Source of the DNA: Pisolithus tinctorius
Taxonomy: Eukaryota > Basidiomycota > Agaricomycetes > Boletales > Pisolithaceae
Length of the DNA: 64,000 nt
Direction: 5' to 3'
NCBI GenBank assembly: GCA_024663395.1
Contig: JANFAH010000002.1
Location: 1,488,001 to 1,552,000 of the forward strand
Part shown: piece by piece, positions 1 to 12,500 of the stretch
Position numbering within the stretch: position 1 is the stretch's first letter
Layout of the letters: each line of letters opens with the position of its first letter
Program-made: the position numbers and the translations under genes
The notes under the pieces: model-generated
Database searches by the model: none
Seen by the model: only the letters and a program-made list of their open reading frames with translations
Told to the model about the DNA's origin: nothing

Positions 1-1307
1 ACACATGCATCCGAACCTAAAGGATCAAGGAAAACGCACCCGATCGCTTGTCTTACAATCTTAATTGCACAGCACAAACTCACCATGAAAAAGGCTAGCC
101 CAGTAGTCTCGTGGTTTGCTATTGAATCCGTTCTCTAAGTAGGCGCGCAGCTTCGGCCAGTCCTCCCTACGAGTTCGCGACTCTGGCGTAGGGGCCCAGC
201 TAGGTTGCAAGCCGTTCATGCATAAAGCATTCTTGAATATATTGATGAAGGTTATGAAAAACTGGGGCTCCAGGCATCCCACGCTCATCCATTTACCATC
301 CGAACACGTGTAGACGTCATAAAACGGTGCACCCCCATCAAGGAGATTCGTGCCGCGCGGGCCGCCGAGTAAGGGTGACGTGCTCGTGGCATGCAATAAT
401 GGGAATGATGAAACATAACGTGTACCCGAGACCTGCAGCCCCGTGATTGACTAGACGATGGGGGTTCCGGACACATGACCTTACCATATTAACATCCACG
501 ACTTGTCCTCGGCCGCTTTTACAACGCTCAACTAGGGCCAACAAGATACCTGTGGCGCACATGAGACCACCACCTGCGAAATCAGCCAGGAGGTTTAGGG
601 GAAAGGTAGGTTTATCTTGGCTCCCTGGAAGTATCTAGAGATCTTATGGGTCAGTGGCGGCCGCTATGTACCAGGGGAGCCCGTACGGAAAGAACTCCGC
701 TTAAAGCGAGGTAATTTATCTCGTGGCCTTTCACAAACATAAGATACTATGATGATAATGACTGGAAATAGGATCAACGTACCGGCCATAGACTTGTATG
801 CGCCTTGACACCGTCAATTATCGATCTTGATACATGATGAACGCGCTTACCATCAGCAGGGAAACTAGGAAGGGTTTCATTACACCTGAACAGGCCGGTG
901 TAATTTCCACTCACCCTGCAACCCGCGCATAGATGAGCCTATCGTTAACACCTATAGTGCCCTCACCATCGTGGAAGACCTCCGGTCCGAGACCCATTTT
1001 TTCCATCACGCCAGGCCTGAATGGGTCGATAAGCACGTCAGCACGTGCGATGAGCCGTCTTGCCACAGCTAAGCCAGCTGGGCTCTTGAGATCCAAGACA
1101 ATGGAACGTTTCCCAGCGCAAAGAACATCGCTATTAGGCGAAGACGGTCTGTCGATACGGATCACGGATGCACCATGATGAGCGAGCACAAGTCCAGCGA
1201 ATGGTCCAGGTGCAAGACCGGCAAACTGATCGTGCACTTGTCTCAGTGGACTCGCGGCTCGATTGGAACACACACACCTCGACGACGTTCAACCCCCTCA
1301 GCGCCAT
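1..1307 (-). CDS. alpha-methylacyl-CoA racemase / class III CoA-transferase (CaiB/BaiF family), 3' end cut by window
   Basis: Exons on the minus strand, each junction in phase: 1307-1278, 1225-915, 864-851, 727-687, 634-485, 432-84, 16-1 (continues off the window). The start ATG at 1307 gives [10 protein letters not shown] joined to [11 protein letters not shown], the classic N-terminus of AMACR-type enzymes. Further family signatures are the 'IRIDRPSS' turn, GHEINY (His equivalent to the catalytic His of mycobacterial MCR), [12 protein letters not shown] (catalytic Asp) and [19 protein letters not shown]. About 303 residues are visible of a usual 360-400. Known family role: epimerisation of 2-methylacyl-CoA in peroxisomal or mitochondrial branched-chain acid breakdown, or CoA transfer; the sequence does not decide between them. 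One exon is only 14 nt (851-864). No frameshift or stop was found, so the gene looks functional. Confidence 0.88.
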
Positions 1308-2272
1308 GAAGAACGTTATAAATATGGAATCTGCCGAGAATAGTACTACGGATGTGAGTTAGGAGACCAACGGAGGGTACTGAGAATGTCATACTCACTG
1401 GAAGCTGGGAGGGCGCCGGGAAGAACGATCGGGATGCGAGCGAGAACAAATTATCGCGGGACAAGGTCACATGTATATAGTACGCAGAGATCAAAGCGGA
1501 GGAATGGAACAACATGATCCGTACACAAGCCAGGGTTTGAGATTCATTTCATGCCACGCACAGCCTGGTTTCACGCCGATATCAATCGCCTTGTACGGCT
1601 ACAAACCCACTAGTAGTGACTTAGTAGGGACGCGCATGGCTGAGAACAAGAAAACGGCAAGTACATCGGCTCGGGGGCCCTCAGTCAGCGTTGGGTCGAC
1701 CCGCTCGATCAGTGGCACTTTCCACAGAACCAAACGCCGTCAAATTGTTTACCTGTCCAAACAATCTAATACACACTATCATCTATCTAAGTGCTTGGAA
1801 CCCGACTAAACTCTCTGCAACTGAGAGCGACGGAAGGTCCAGCATGGCTCCGGTCCAACCGGCCCGCTGAAGGGCACAGTAGTTAGGAGGCAAGTTAGGG
1901 GTGTTTAGGGAGGGGACTCCGACCTCGTTGAACTTGCTCTCGACGTTGCTTTGACCGCTAACCTTCGGCACCGCTCCCGGGCATCGCACTCTTTTCGTCT
2001 CCGTATTCCCTACGGTACACAGATATGCCTTGGTCCTAAGCTGTCATATTACAGTTCTCGCTTAAGAGGGCGATTGGTATGGACCTTCAAGCTTCAACAC
2101 CCTCCTGTTCGAGCTCTTCCCCAGTACATACGTGCCAACGGATCTGACTTCATTACCTACTTCGTCGTCTGCGTGTACGCATTTTGTTCGTCGAGATGAG
2201 AACATATCAACCTCTGCCCGAACCCGAGTCGACGATGAGATGCGCGACTGCCTCCTTCTATATTCGTATAGC
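1308..2272. other. intergenic, no recognisable gene
   Basis: This stretch lies upstream of the racemase gene. Several 60-110 codon frames exist but none shows a family signature or consistent splice joins. The first 100-200 bp presumably hold the racemase promoter. CpG density is normal for the window. Confidence 0.4.
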
Positions 2273-2491
2273 TCCCTCCCTATGTCGAAGCTGATCTGCA
2301 TCAGCTACTTCGGAGCCCGATTTTGGCATCACCGCCAAGACTCGGACCTTCGAACCAAAGCTCATTCCAGAGGCTTCCTCAATGACGTTGCGCCGCAGAA
2401 CAGATGGGCTTTCGACCTCCTGAATGACGAAGGGGGAGCAAAGCCGAGGGTGGTAGTGGCAGCCGTCAAGGAAATGGCGGCGAATTTGTAG
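2273..2491 (+). pseudogene. relic of an unidentified C-terminal coding segment ending in MAANL-stop
   Basis: Reading + strand, the last frame ends with ...RWAFDLLNDEGGAKPR...EMAANL-stop. A clearly related segment lies on the minus strand at 9575-9361 (RWASDPLNDEREAKLR...VMAANL-stop). The two also match upstream around LPSMSKLICISY / IPLPKLTDISY. The parent protein was not recognised. This copy has lost its upstream coding context, so it is called a gene fragment or part of an unrecognised mobile repeat. Confidence 0.5.
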
Positions 2492-2872
2492 GTCTTTTGA
2501 GAACGAAAGTTGGACGTCCCGGAAATCGTGCAGAAAACTTATGTTCATTCCCTTTGTCCAGTTCAGGTCCATTGAGTATTGGGGTTCTGTCATTTGATTC
2601 GGGACTTATGGCGTGCCAGCCTTCGTTGCAATAGACGTGTCCTTGCAAGCAATACCAAGCCAACATCTCTTACCACCAAGGAATAAAAGTTGGTATTAGA
2701 ATAATCTATGTCGGGTAAACTACACAAACAGTAGCAGCGGGACGATACAACAATGGCCAAAATACACTCACAAACGGCATCAATCGACATAATAGGGAAG
2801 CACCCACGAAATCAGTACAAGCATAAAATCACCCACGACACAGTCTTTTCCCCTCCAAAGGGCTGTAGCTAG
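2492..2872. other. intergenic / 3' flank of the AT-hook-SANT gene
   Basis: No gene is visible. The right part must hold the 3' UTR and poly(A) signals of the minus-strand gene whose stop codon is at 2873. Confidence 0.4.
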
Positions 2873-4886
2873 CTAGGATTCTCGCCGTCCATTGTGCTGG
2901 TATATGTACTGAGCTGCCCCTGCGACTCCAGGATGTCCGTGTGGCTGGGACGGCTGCTTTGGTCCGGATGGTTGCGCAGAAGGGTTTGGCCGACGATAGT
3001 AGGGGTTAGCGGCACTCTGTCCATCGGGTCGTTGAATGGTGCTGGGTGAGATGACTGGCGAGGTTGCAGCCGCCACAGTCGGCATCGGGTATGTAAATCG
3101 TGGGGTAGATGGTGGTGGTTGGGGCTGTTGACGTGGAGATTGATGCGAAGTGGCTTGTTGTAGTTGTTGCTGTGGAGGAGCATGTCGAATGGCGGGAGAA
3201 GGGTGCGTCGATGGCCCCGGTGTGGACGAAGCGGGAGAAACTGTAGCTTGTACGGATTGTGTTGGTTGCTGTAGTGACGGGGCGGACATCGGAGTGGGGA
3301 CGGGAGCGGCAATCTGGTTGGTATTACTGGGTGGTGCAGAAGGTGTAGGTGGTGGTGGTGGTTGGCGGTCAGGGATGGTGTGACTGTCTGTATCTCGTCT
3401 CCGCTTAGTGCCTCGCGAAGATGATTCCTTCAACCCAAGAGACGTCGCTTTTATAAGAATTTGGTGTCTGTTGCCAGCAACCATTAGCAATGAATTCCTT
3501 CGTTCATGTTGTCAATGCAGCGGTATTTACCTGGTTCTTGAATTTCCCCACTTTTCGCATAGAGCGTCCCATGCGATATCTCCGGTGTTGCTTCGGTGTT
3601 CTTCCGCCAATTTTTTTAGTTTCTCAGTTTCTTCGTCGGACCATGCGCCCTGATTTCCGGCGCTGTTGCTGTTTATTGCGCTGGCACTAGCAGGCGGCGT
3701 AGAGCTGCCTGTGCTAGGTCCCGCCTGCGGAACTGGCGGATAATATCCACCGTATCCTCCATAGCCGTAATAGGGAGCTGTAGGGTATGCAGGGTTATTA
3801 TACACGCTCGGAACGAACTGCTGCGAAGATTGTTGAGGGTGACTCATTGGTACCACAAATGATTGAGGATTGGTGATCACAGAGGTCGTGGATTGGGTAA
3901 CCGGAGTTGCCTTTCCGTTAGACGATGGTATTGACTGCTGCGATGAGGGAGCTGTTGCTGGTGTGTAACTTGGTATAAACGTCAGGGGGAGTGGTGGTGG
4001 GTGCCTGGTCAGCTGGGCTGGAGAAGCTAACTGTAAAAGGGTGACACCCGTGAACTCCTCATTGTGTAACAGGGCGAGGGCAAACTTACCAGAGCATCAC
4101 ATATTTTCTTGGCTTCACTAAGCATGGTCAAAGGGTCGACCTTCACCGCGGAACCCACCTGGTAGCACTGAGCAACAACCAGCGGCGGCGTCGCTTTCTG
4201 GACGGCAGCACATAAAACCAGAAATCAATGTGCATCCATACCACACTCGGCGCGGCGCAACTCACGACAAGCTCTTCAGCAGCGCCATAAAATTCAGCAC
4301 AGAGGTTCAGTACACGCCATTGGAACTCATAGTACTGCTGATTATGTGGGTGTATTTCTCCGGGGGCCGCCGAAGTCTGGTATTGATGAAATCCAAGGCT
4401 AGCACCAGCAGGTGATGAAGCTCGAGGACCCGCTGGTTGTGTACTCGACGCGTCGGTCGCCGAACCGCGCGGGCGGCGATTTTTAGAGCCGCGAGGCCTA
4501 CCAGGACGCCGCTTACGGTCGGTATCGTCAGGCGCCGAGCGACCATTCGATTGTAACCGATTAGAGGACGAGGGGGCATCGCGATGTTCACTGCTGGCTG
4601 TGGCATTCAGCGTCCGATGAGGCGTATTGCTTGGCCTGTGTGTACGTGACATGGAGGCAGCGAATACAAGAGCCGTTCATCTAGGCGTCACTGCATAAAA
4701 GCATGTCACCTACCCGGCGACCCCGTCTCCATCCTCGTCTTCCCTTCCGAGCTGGTTCTCAACCGCGACTTCATCCTCGCCTTCCTCGCCCTCCTCCTCC
4801 TCGTCTTCTTCGTCCTCGTAGGGGGCCGGCACGATTGGCGGGTTCAACGCATGTGAAAGAGGTTGATACTGCTGAGGGTTGTCCAT
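2873..4886 (-). CDS. AT-hook and SANT/Myb-like domain nuclear protein
   Basis: Five exons on the minus strand join in phase: 4886-4714, 4635-4266, 4197-4090, 4030-3531, 3467-2873 (stop TAG), giving 581 residues. The first exon encodes a Glu/Asp-rich stretch starting MDNPQQYQPLSHALNPP. Next comes an AT-hook-like basic motif, KRRPGRPRGSKNRRPRG. A helical segment (KVDPLTMLSEAKKICDAL) follows, then a Pro/Ser/Gln-rich linker. A SANT/Myb-like domain (AWSDEETEKLKKLAEEHR...ALCEKWGNSRTRHQILIKA) is split by the last intron and followed by a basic patch (KRRR) and a long Pro/Gln-rich tail. The architecture suggests a DNA- or chromatin-binding regulator. A shorter model starting at 4652 is possible, but the upstream exon has good coding character, a GTAGGT donor and an in-phase join. 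Confidence 0.8.
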
Positions 4887-5251
4887 GAACTTGGGGGGGT
4901 TACGCGCTCAGCTTACAGCTTCGGTTTCACAGACACGGTCCCCAGATACGGACACGGCAAAACGGATATGTGCGGCAGAGATAGTGTGGAAAAAAAAAAA
5001 AGGAAAACACAAAAATTAAAAAAAAATAATTGAAATGGAGTATTTTTGGCGGGGGTGGTTGCCTCGCTGCTCTGGCACTGCGGCTGTGGGTCTCACGGCC
5101 ATCGTGTGACTTCCTTTCCATTTGGCACTGCAACACATCTACGACGTAGGACTGAAGGCGACGACTGTACTGTACATTTGCCCAAGACGATCCAGCATGC
5201 AGTCTATCAAGAAAGAAGTACATGGGAGGATGGGGAGTGTTACCCAACAGC
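4887..5251. other. upstream region of the AT-hook/SANT gene with homopolymer A/T tracts
   Basis: Runs of A on the + strand at about 4990-5030 are T-runs upstream of the minus-strand gene, a common feature of fungal nucleosome-poor promoters. No other feature is visible. Confidence 0.35.
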
Positions 5252-5727
5252 TCAAAGGGAACCTTTCGTCCGGTCAAAGTCCACGAACAGAGGCAAGGGA
5301 ACGCAGTCGTCGCCCTGGATGGTAGCGTGGCTTGCTATCGTGCGAGTGCAGTTACTAGCTTGCTAACGCCGAGGAAACTGTGGGAAGAAACTTGAGAGGA
5401 CATCGTCTTCGTGTGCACGGGTCGTGGTGGCTTCCATGTTTGTCGTTTTCTTTCACGAGGGGCACATCCGTAGCAGACGTAGGAAGGCGAACCACCTTGA
5501 ATCTCCCTCGTCTTTCCGTGCCTGGGTGAAGGATAAGTGCTTCTACGCTGACGAACGCTAGGAAGAACCGTACGAATGCTTGCACGTAATCCAGCAGTGA
5601 CTGCAGGACTTCGGGTGTTCGCTGCTAAAGATACACCAACGGGAGTAGCAATCTTGAGCGGGATCCATGTATCCCAACAGCTATAGACCAGGTCGGAATC
5701 GTCATCGTCACGATCGAAAAGATTCAA
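5252..5727 (-). CDS. possible small gene of unknown function
   Basis: Two minus-strand stretches look coding. One reads LNLFDRDDDDSDLVYSCW followed by TWIPLKIATPVG (about 5720-5640). The other reads HATIQGDDCVPLPLFV followed by DFDRTKGSL-stop (about 5325-5252), preceded by an AG acceptor (ATAG). A spliced gene could join them, but the join was not resolved and no family was recognised. It could equally be chance open frames. Low confidence. Confidence 0.22.
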
Positions 5728-6513
5728 GCCAGTGAACGACCAACCCCCTGGCTGTCTATCTTGTCACTGCTGGAGGTATTACCGTCCCCAAACAATCGCT
5801 CCTTTCGGTGGCACTTTGAACAGGTTCGGATGGGCACTACAAGATTACACATGACTGGAGGGAGGAAATCAGAGGATGTTTGGTAGTTGTACGCAGACCC
5901 ACCTTATATATAATGTAGATAGCACAATGGAATGTCGGTTATGATATATTATAATAGTGAGTATGGGATCAGGAGCGGGCGGAACGACGAGAAATTTGGT
6001 CCACATCCTTTTATGCTCCTGTGGACGCTATAGGCGGTCCGCACATGGCACCAGAGCTTTATGGGCCTAATCAGGGATACAAATCAGACAATGCACTATC
6101 TGTCCAATCTCAGGGAAGAGGGCAACATTTTGCGTAGGTGCACACATACCATAATCGTTGATTCCGGTCCACCACAGAGGGCTGTGACGAGTCGTTTAGT
6201 CGGGCAATGTATGGGTGACGAGGGCGCCTATCATAGGGGCGATGAAATTGCCAAAACACAGGCCAATAGGAATGCAACGAAGTCTTCATCAATTGCCGTA
6301 TGAGCACGGATTGGAAAATATGCTACATGCTTACGGGCAACGCCACTCACCAGTTCCGTGTTCGTCGTGTTCCGAGCGTAAGAAGAGGATTCTCAAGTTT
6401 CAATTATATCAGCTGCATCTGCCCGTGCGAGCTGCCCTGGAGCCGTTTCACCATGTGCATTCTGCTGGCTGTTCAATGAAGCATTGATTGTCGACGGAAC
6501 ACACTAAAAACTG
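5728..6513. other. intergenic, nothing recognised
   Basis: Only short unrelated frames on both strands; no repeats or RNA genes seen. Confidence 0.35.
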
Positions 6514-6762
6514 ATGGCGATCGCTGCGCCCATTAACGTTGCCCTGGAAACAACCAGACTAGGTTCAAACTTCACCACGTACTACTTACCACTCAATGAA
6601 CGATCCGTCCCCGTTGTCTATGGAACCGGACTCGCTGACTGCCCCGTTCTTGGAGCACCGGCAACACAATTTACCTGCGGTTTCCGGCACAGGTGCACGA
6701 CGAAAGTTATGTCCGCTATTAAAGTGCGACCTAGGACCACTGCACACGGTGCTGCGCGGTGA
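6514..6762 (+). CDS. possible exon of an unidentified gene
   Basis: An 82-codon frame begins MAIAAPINVALETTRLGSN and has coding-like composition up to about 6690, where a plausible donor (CACAG/GTGCAC) occurs. A second coding-like stretch begins MDPDQYSKPIVIGALQKRT at about 6829, with several GT sites after it. No family was recognised and the exons were not joined. This may be a small gene or a decayed one. Confidence 0.22.
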   Translation: MAIAAPINVALETTRLGSNFTTYYLPLNERSVPVVYGTGLADCPVLGAPATQFTCGFRHRCTTKVMSAIKVRPRTTAHGAAR

Positions 6763-7498
6763 CTATGGTAACTAAGTACTAGCAAGTCTTAGCGATCCGA
6801 CCATAAATTGCCCTCGGATTGGTACGATGGACCCGGATCAGTACTCCAAACCCATTGTCATAGGTGCTCTGCAGAAACGAACCTCGGGCACGAGATACCA
6901 GGTTTAACGTTCTTCGTATCCGTGGTTTCTACCAGGCTTTTCCAAGGTAAGCTCCAGCCCCACGTTCGGAGAGGTTTTCAAGGGCCAAGAGGAAAGGTCA
7001 CCGATTATCTTCTCTCACTTGTCTACTTGTGTTTAGTACATGTCAGGCTCCCAGCGGATGGAACACCTCATGAGAATAACAGGCTTGAAGAAGCATAAGA
7101 CCATGTCGGGTAGGTATGTACCAAGGAGAGGAACGAAGTCTGGCCAATAGGCTGTACCGAGGTGGAGAGTCACCTCGTGAATCCACCGTCCAATGTCCGA
7201 GCGAAACGGCGCGAACCTTGTCATCCACTATGCGTGTCAAGTCAGTTGCTTAAGGTTAAGTCGTCTGCAGGGCCTTGTCAGGGGTGCTGGACGCTAATCA
7301 GCAGAAGCCGCACTAACAGTCGTTGGCTCAGCATCGTACTAGTGTCTCGACTGATTATACTCCAATGCTGTTGTCGGCACCTGCTATTAGAAGTTCGCAT
7401 CCACCGGGGCTGATGTCATACTGATGCGTGTCAATTTTCGAGTGTTCCGTCGGATACACTGCCCTGGCGGTTAAATTGTAGGTAGGCAACAGACCGTC
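6763..7498. other. intergenic upstream of the paraoxonase-like gene
   Basis: Apart from the short frame near 6829 nothing was recognised. The right part is the presumed promoter of the downstream gene. Confidence 0.3.
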
Positions 7499-8865
7499 AT
7501 GTTCTACAAGTTTGCGACGGTTTTGGCGACGCTCTTGGTACGTTTCGGAGCTCGGGTTACCTTTACTGAGCGACACTGAGACAGATGTGATAGGCGATAT
7601 ACGTCTATCGAAGTGGCCGGGCATTGTTATATCACGTGTTCACAGTCCCAGCCCTTCCCAAGGGATACTTCGCAGGTGGAGACTACAAGGACCACTGCTT
7701 GGTCCTCAAGGACGAGATCGACAACCAGCTCAACCACTGCGAACACATTGTCTTCTGGGACCACCTCGACGAAGAAGACAACGTCAGCGACCGGTTCGTC
7801 TTCCTCTCATGTGATCCCGGACGCAGAGCGTGGAACACTGTCATGGGTCCCATGGACGATCCAGACCCACTCGGCCACTTGTGGATATACTCTACCGAGA
7901 CCCGGTCATTGTCTCCCGTAACGCTCGCCAACTATCCCGAAGGCCATGATTTCCACCCGCTCGGCATGGACGTGCTTCCCTCGAAGGCAGGCGCCCCATC
8001 CACCCTCTTCCTGGTCAACCATCCCCGTGAAAACTCGACCGTTGAGCAGTTCGTTCTCGACCCTGCTCAACCAACCGTAGCGACCTACGTCCGCACGCTC
8101 ACCTCTCCCTACTTTGTCGCTCCCAACTCTCTTGCCCTGACATCCCCCACCTCTTTCTACTTAACTAACGACCATCTCATGACCCGTCGTTTGCCAGGTC
8201 TCTTCGGCAGTATTTTGCCCAGCGTCGAAGCCATCGGTGGACTTCCCTTGACTTGGGTTGCGCACGTTACAGTTCTGCCGGATGGCACCATCCAACACAA
8301 AGTTGTTGCGTTCGGTATCGCAATCGCCAACGGGGTCGCCCTTTCGCACGATGGGCTATACCTCGCAGTAGCATCGAGCAGTTTGGCCAAGGTCTATTTC
8401 TACAGACGTGACCCATCGACCAACGACCTCACTTTAGATCGCAAGGTCACCGTCCCATTCGTCCCCGATAACGTGATGTATGATGATGAAGACGTGCTCA
8501 TCGTCGCCGGCCACCCTCACTATCCGTCTTTCATTGCTGTCGTGGAGAACAAGCCTGGTGCCAAGGCACCGAGTTGGGTCGTCTCCATCCGCCCCAGTGT
8601 TGCAACAAGCGGGACCGGGGAGTCGGAAGGTCACAGAAACTCGTATTCGAAAATGACCGGGTACGATTCTCGCGCACCATTGTCAGCCTCGGTCATCGCA
8701 CCTGCTGCGTTGACGGATGAAGTCGAGACTATATTTCAAAGCGATGGGTCTGTGTATGGGACTTCGACAACCGGTTTGATCGATAGCCGCACTGGTACGT
8801 TTTATTTGACAGGTTTGTACGAGGATGGGTTGTTGGTGTGCTATGCGGAACAACGAAATGTATAG
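7499..8865 (+). CDS. paraoxonase/arylesterase-like six-bladed propeller hydrolase
   Basis: Two exons: 7499-7537 and 7594-8865 (stop TAG), joined in phase across a 56-nt intron (GTACGT...GATAG), 436 residues. The N-terminus MFYKFATVLATLLAIYVY is a hydrophobic signal-anchor like that of PON enzymes. Propeller landmarks match the calcium-site residues of the PON family: HCEHIVF; GHDFHPLGMDV (counterpart of the catalytic His dyad region); APNSLALTSPTSFYLTNDH (Asn-Asp calcium ligands); IANGVALSHDG (Asn ligand); VPDNVMYDDEDVLIVAGHPH (Asp-Asn ligands). Known family activity: calcium-dependent hydrolysis of lactones and aryl esters, often membrane-anchored. No frameshift seen. A fragment of a second copy lies near 19.9 kb. 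Confidence 0.85.
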
Positions 8866-9360
8866 GTAGCTATCACTTTCATCAATGTATGAGTTTGCTG
8901 GCGTTTTGCAATCCATGGAAACGGACAGTAGACGAACTTGTACCTTCCCCAAAACCCGCGCCTCTCTTTTTCTCAAACAGGCCGAGATCCGAGTGTCGTC
9001 CCAAACCCTCGGCACCGTGCGCGATTACGCAGACCCTCCTGTCTGACCGTGCGGCAACGATCTCACCTTCGATCGGCGACATGACATACCATAGTAAGGA
9101 ACGGAACATGAAGTGGAATGTCACTAGTGTGGATATCGGGGTGGTCGATGTCCCAGGAGTAAGGAAAAGTCCGAGTGGTTGTGCCTATATTCACACCCAG
9201 CAAAGACTTCTGACCTCTAAACGAATATCATCTCGGCACCACTATGTGGGGTGCTACTACGACCTCGCCGACATCATCCCCCATGGGGTCGCAAACGCAA
9301 CCGTCTGTCCAGCATATCCGAAGTTCACATATCCTTACATAAACCCCTAACACAAACAGT
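8866..9360. other. intergenic, 3' flank of the paraoxonase-like gene
   Basis: Nothing recognised. The first 20 bases after the stop (TAGCTATCACTTTCA) are echoed at about 19,970. Confidence 0.35.
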
Positions 9361-9575
9361 CTACAAATTCGCCGCCATCACCATCTGTAACACTTCGTCA
9401 ACTTCCCTCAGCTTTGCTTCCCTTTCGTCATTCAGGGGGTCGGAAGCCCACCTGTCCTGCGGCGTGAATACCAGTGATGTGGTGGGGGATCCGCTGGAAT
9501 GAGGTTCAGCTCGAAGGCCCAGTCTCTCGGTAGCTAATGTCAGTAAGCTTGGGAAGAGGGATGGAGTTAGTTGGC
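9361..9575 (-). pseudogene. second relic of the MAANL-ending coding segment
   Basis: The minus-strand frame ends PQDRWASDPLNDEREAKLR...VMAANL-stop (stop at 9361) and matches the relic at 2273-2491 in protein and DNA, in inverted orientation about 7 kb apart. This copy keeps the better-looking charged helix. It sits just outside the CpG-poor block. Parent family unknown. Confidence 0.5.
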
Positions 9576-12500
9576 ATAATCGAGGATGTGGGGTCGCACA
9601 TCTGATCATTGGCTCGGATTGGGGCGTGGAAAGGGCAAGGAGAAGAACAGTAGGATCTCTCAGAACAAGATAGACAGACACTGTCAGTGTATAATGCATA
9701 GTGCACAGTAGGTGGTTGAACTCCAAGACCTAACTGCACACTGCATTAACACAAAATTGTGTTCCAAAGAACCTGGTGCATGTAAGCTTTGGTATAGGGA
9801 TGGAGTGGGACATATAATTGACAGAAGTGGATGTAGTCACACATCTGATGGGGCAGATGTTGACAAGAGAAGGATACACTCTTGTCTCGAGGAGCAAAAC
9901 AGGCACACACCTTTTTGTAAGTAGATGGTGTACTTAATAGAGAGTGAAGTCACCAGAAATTTTGAACATGCTTGTGCTGGGATGTTATGTGGTAGTCTTG
10001 ACATCAGCAAAACCCAAAGTTGCTGTGCAGTGCTGTACAGCCACCTACAGGTGCCACAGTACCACAGGAAGGTCCCCCACTGTCCAGTGACCACAGCACA
10101 CCAAAATACTGCATTTTAGATCCCAAATATATTTTAATTGGAATCTATATATGCTAAATAACCTGCCTGTGTCATTAGTGTATGTTAGGGATGATGTATG
10201 CACAGTAACTGATGTGGGAGTGACTAGATATGAGCAATGATATGTGCAAGGGTGGTTGTCTTATGGCTCAGTTTGTTCAGGCAAGGATGCAGGTTGATGA
10301 GGTGACATTCTTGTCTCATGGGGATTCTTTCCCCTGTGGTAGCTACCTTATATCTACATCATACATTTGATATCTCATCTGTTGGGGCATGTCTGCCCCT
10401 ACTTCTGCCTTTGTATTTTCACTTTGCTTGTCCCCTTCTTGGGGTTATGACATATATCCTGTGCCCTCTGTGTGTCATTGTTTCCTTATTTGGGTGTGAT
10501 GGTGGTGTGAGTCAAAGTGAGGTTCAGTGGTGGAAACCAACCAAAACCAACACAAAAGATGATGAAAGTGAGTGGTGGTGTGCCTATGCAGTACCTAGAT
10601 GGTGGAACCTGTTCTTTGGGAGGGTTTTTGCAAGCTACAACACTCAAAGATGAGTGCTGAGGGTTGGGGGTGCTCCTGATGAAGAGGGAGCAAGAATGCA
10701 ATAGATTGTGATGGGGTAGACTGCTGTCAGCCTACAGAAGGATGGATGATGACTTGATTTGATGTCCTAGGCTGCACTGAGCTCAGGAAGGGCTTGGAGT
10801 GAAGTAGATTGATGATAGACGATAATAAGTGAAGTAGATGATAGTTAGACCCTTAATAAAGTCTCAACTATTGAAGCTGCTGAATGATGTACTGAGAGAT
10901 GATAAATTGCAAGCAAGAGGGGCTCTCTGACATCTTCCTCTTATTCAGCTATCTAAGTACAGTGATTTATATACAGTACAGGGGCATTGCCTATGGAAAA
11001 CAAGGTGCAAACACTTAGTAAGTGATTGGTAACTGATGAGTAAGGAATGTGAGCGATGGGTAATCATCTTAGAAAGCATTGGTAAGCATTGGTAAGGATA
11101 AGTAAGCCAGAATGCAAAGAATCAGTAAGCAAGGTCAAAAGATTGGTAAGTATTGGCAATAGGTGAGTCAAGGACAGTCAGAATGTCAAAGTATGAGTCA
11201 AGTGATGTCAGGAACTGGGAAAGTGCACTGGAATCATGTTAGGGGGAGGCTGTGCATGTCACATCTTGAAGAGATTGCCTCTGGGCCAAAGTGGGATGAC
11301 AGAGAGGCAGTGCTGATCTGATGCTGATATAGTACATCCAAAAGCAGATGGGGTGAGTCAGATGTCAACAGGGGTCAAGCTTTGGGGGTCTGTGGGGTGA
11401 CAGGAGCATAGGGGATCACAACTTTCCTCCCCAAACCATCCTCTCAGTGAAGCAAATAAAAACTTCATGAATGAGGCTCTGTTGGAAGAGAGGATGAAGG
11501 GGGAGTGTCTTCTGCTGTATCTTGTAATAAGGAGGCAAGATGTGCATCATACTCATCATGGATGTGATCAGGGAGAGTGGAGAACAGTAGATTATACTGT
11601 AGCTGTCACAATTTTGGAAGAATGATGGATGAGACTGGTATGAAGACATTGCAGGGAGCAGGGAGGAAGGATCCATATGCTTCTTGGACTGGAGGGACTG
11701 AAATGACCACATAAGACCTTTCCAAATGAATGACAGACCTGAGGCAACCAAAGAACATCCTCCTAGAGGTCATACTGACAAAAAGAATGCACTGTCCAAG
11801 CTGGATGGGCTGAGAGGGGGCAGATGAGGATGGGATGTACCAAGACACTTCAGGACAGAAGCTGGTAGGACCTCCTGGTAGATATACATAGCCATGGTCC
11901 CTAGCAAAGGGGACAAGCAAAATGATTGATGTGGAGGTGGCCATATCAGAAGAATTAGCAAAATGAGCATCTTTTGGAGGGAGTGCTGTAGAAATGTGTG
12001 GAGTGTGCAGATCCTCTCCAATTTTGGAAGGTAGGATTGCATGGCTGAGCACTACAAGCAAGTGTGGGAATGGTTTCAGTATCTGCAGAAACAGCAGAGA
12101 TATGTCAAAAACCAGAATGCCATACATGGGTGCTTAAGAATTTTATTGGTGCTTAACTCACTTCCTTCTTTTTTCTTTGGCATTGATGACTCATTCTTGT
12201 GCAAGGGATGGCTGCTGACATTTCTGGCTGTCCTTCTTTGCATGAGGGCTATGGTCTTCATCTCCATTCATCAGCTGTATCCATGTCCACCTCACCAAAC
12301 ACCTTTGGTGTGTGACAGCAGGTTGATATTCCTACAGTGTAGCAGTGCATGTGTTATTTTGAGTGACATTGCATGTTTTAGGGTGGCCTGTGCTACTGTG
12401 TGACACTGGTGGCTGTCACACTGGGCCAAAAAAGGTGTTTTGCTGATGCTTCTGTGAAATCAAAGAGGAGGGTGTTATAAAGGACCTGTAGCATCTGCTC

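Noticed and set aside
11606..12127. A 173-codon minus-strand frame as a gene
   Set aside because: Composition reflects the CpG-poor, low-complexity tract; no motif or splice structure supports coding.
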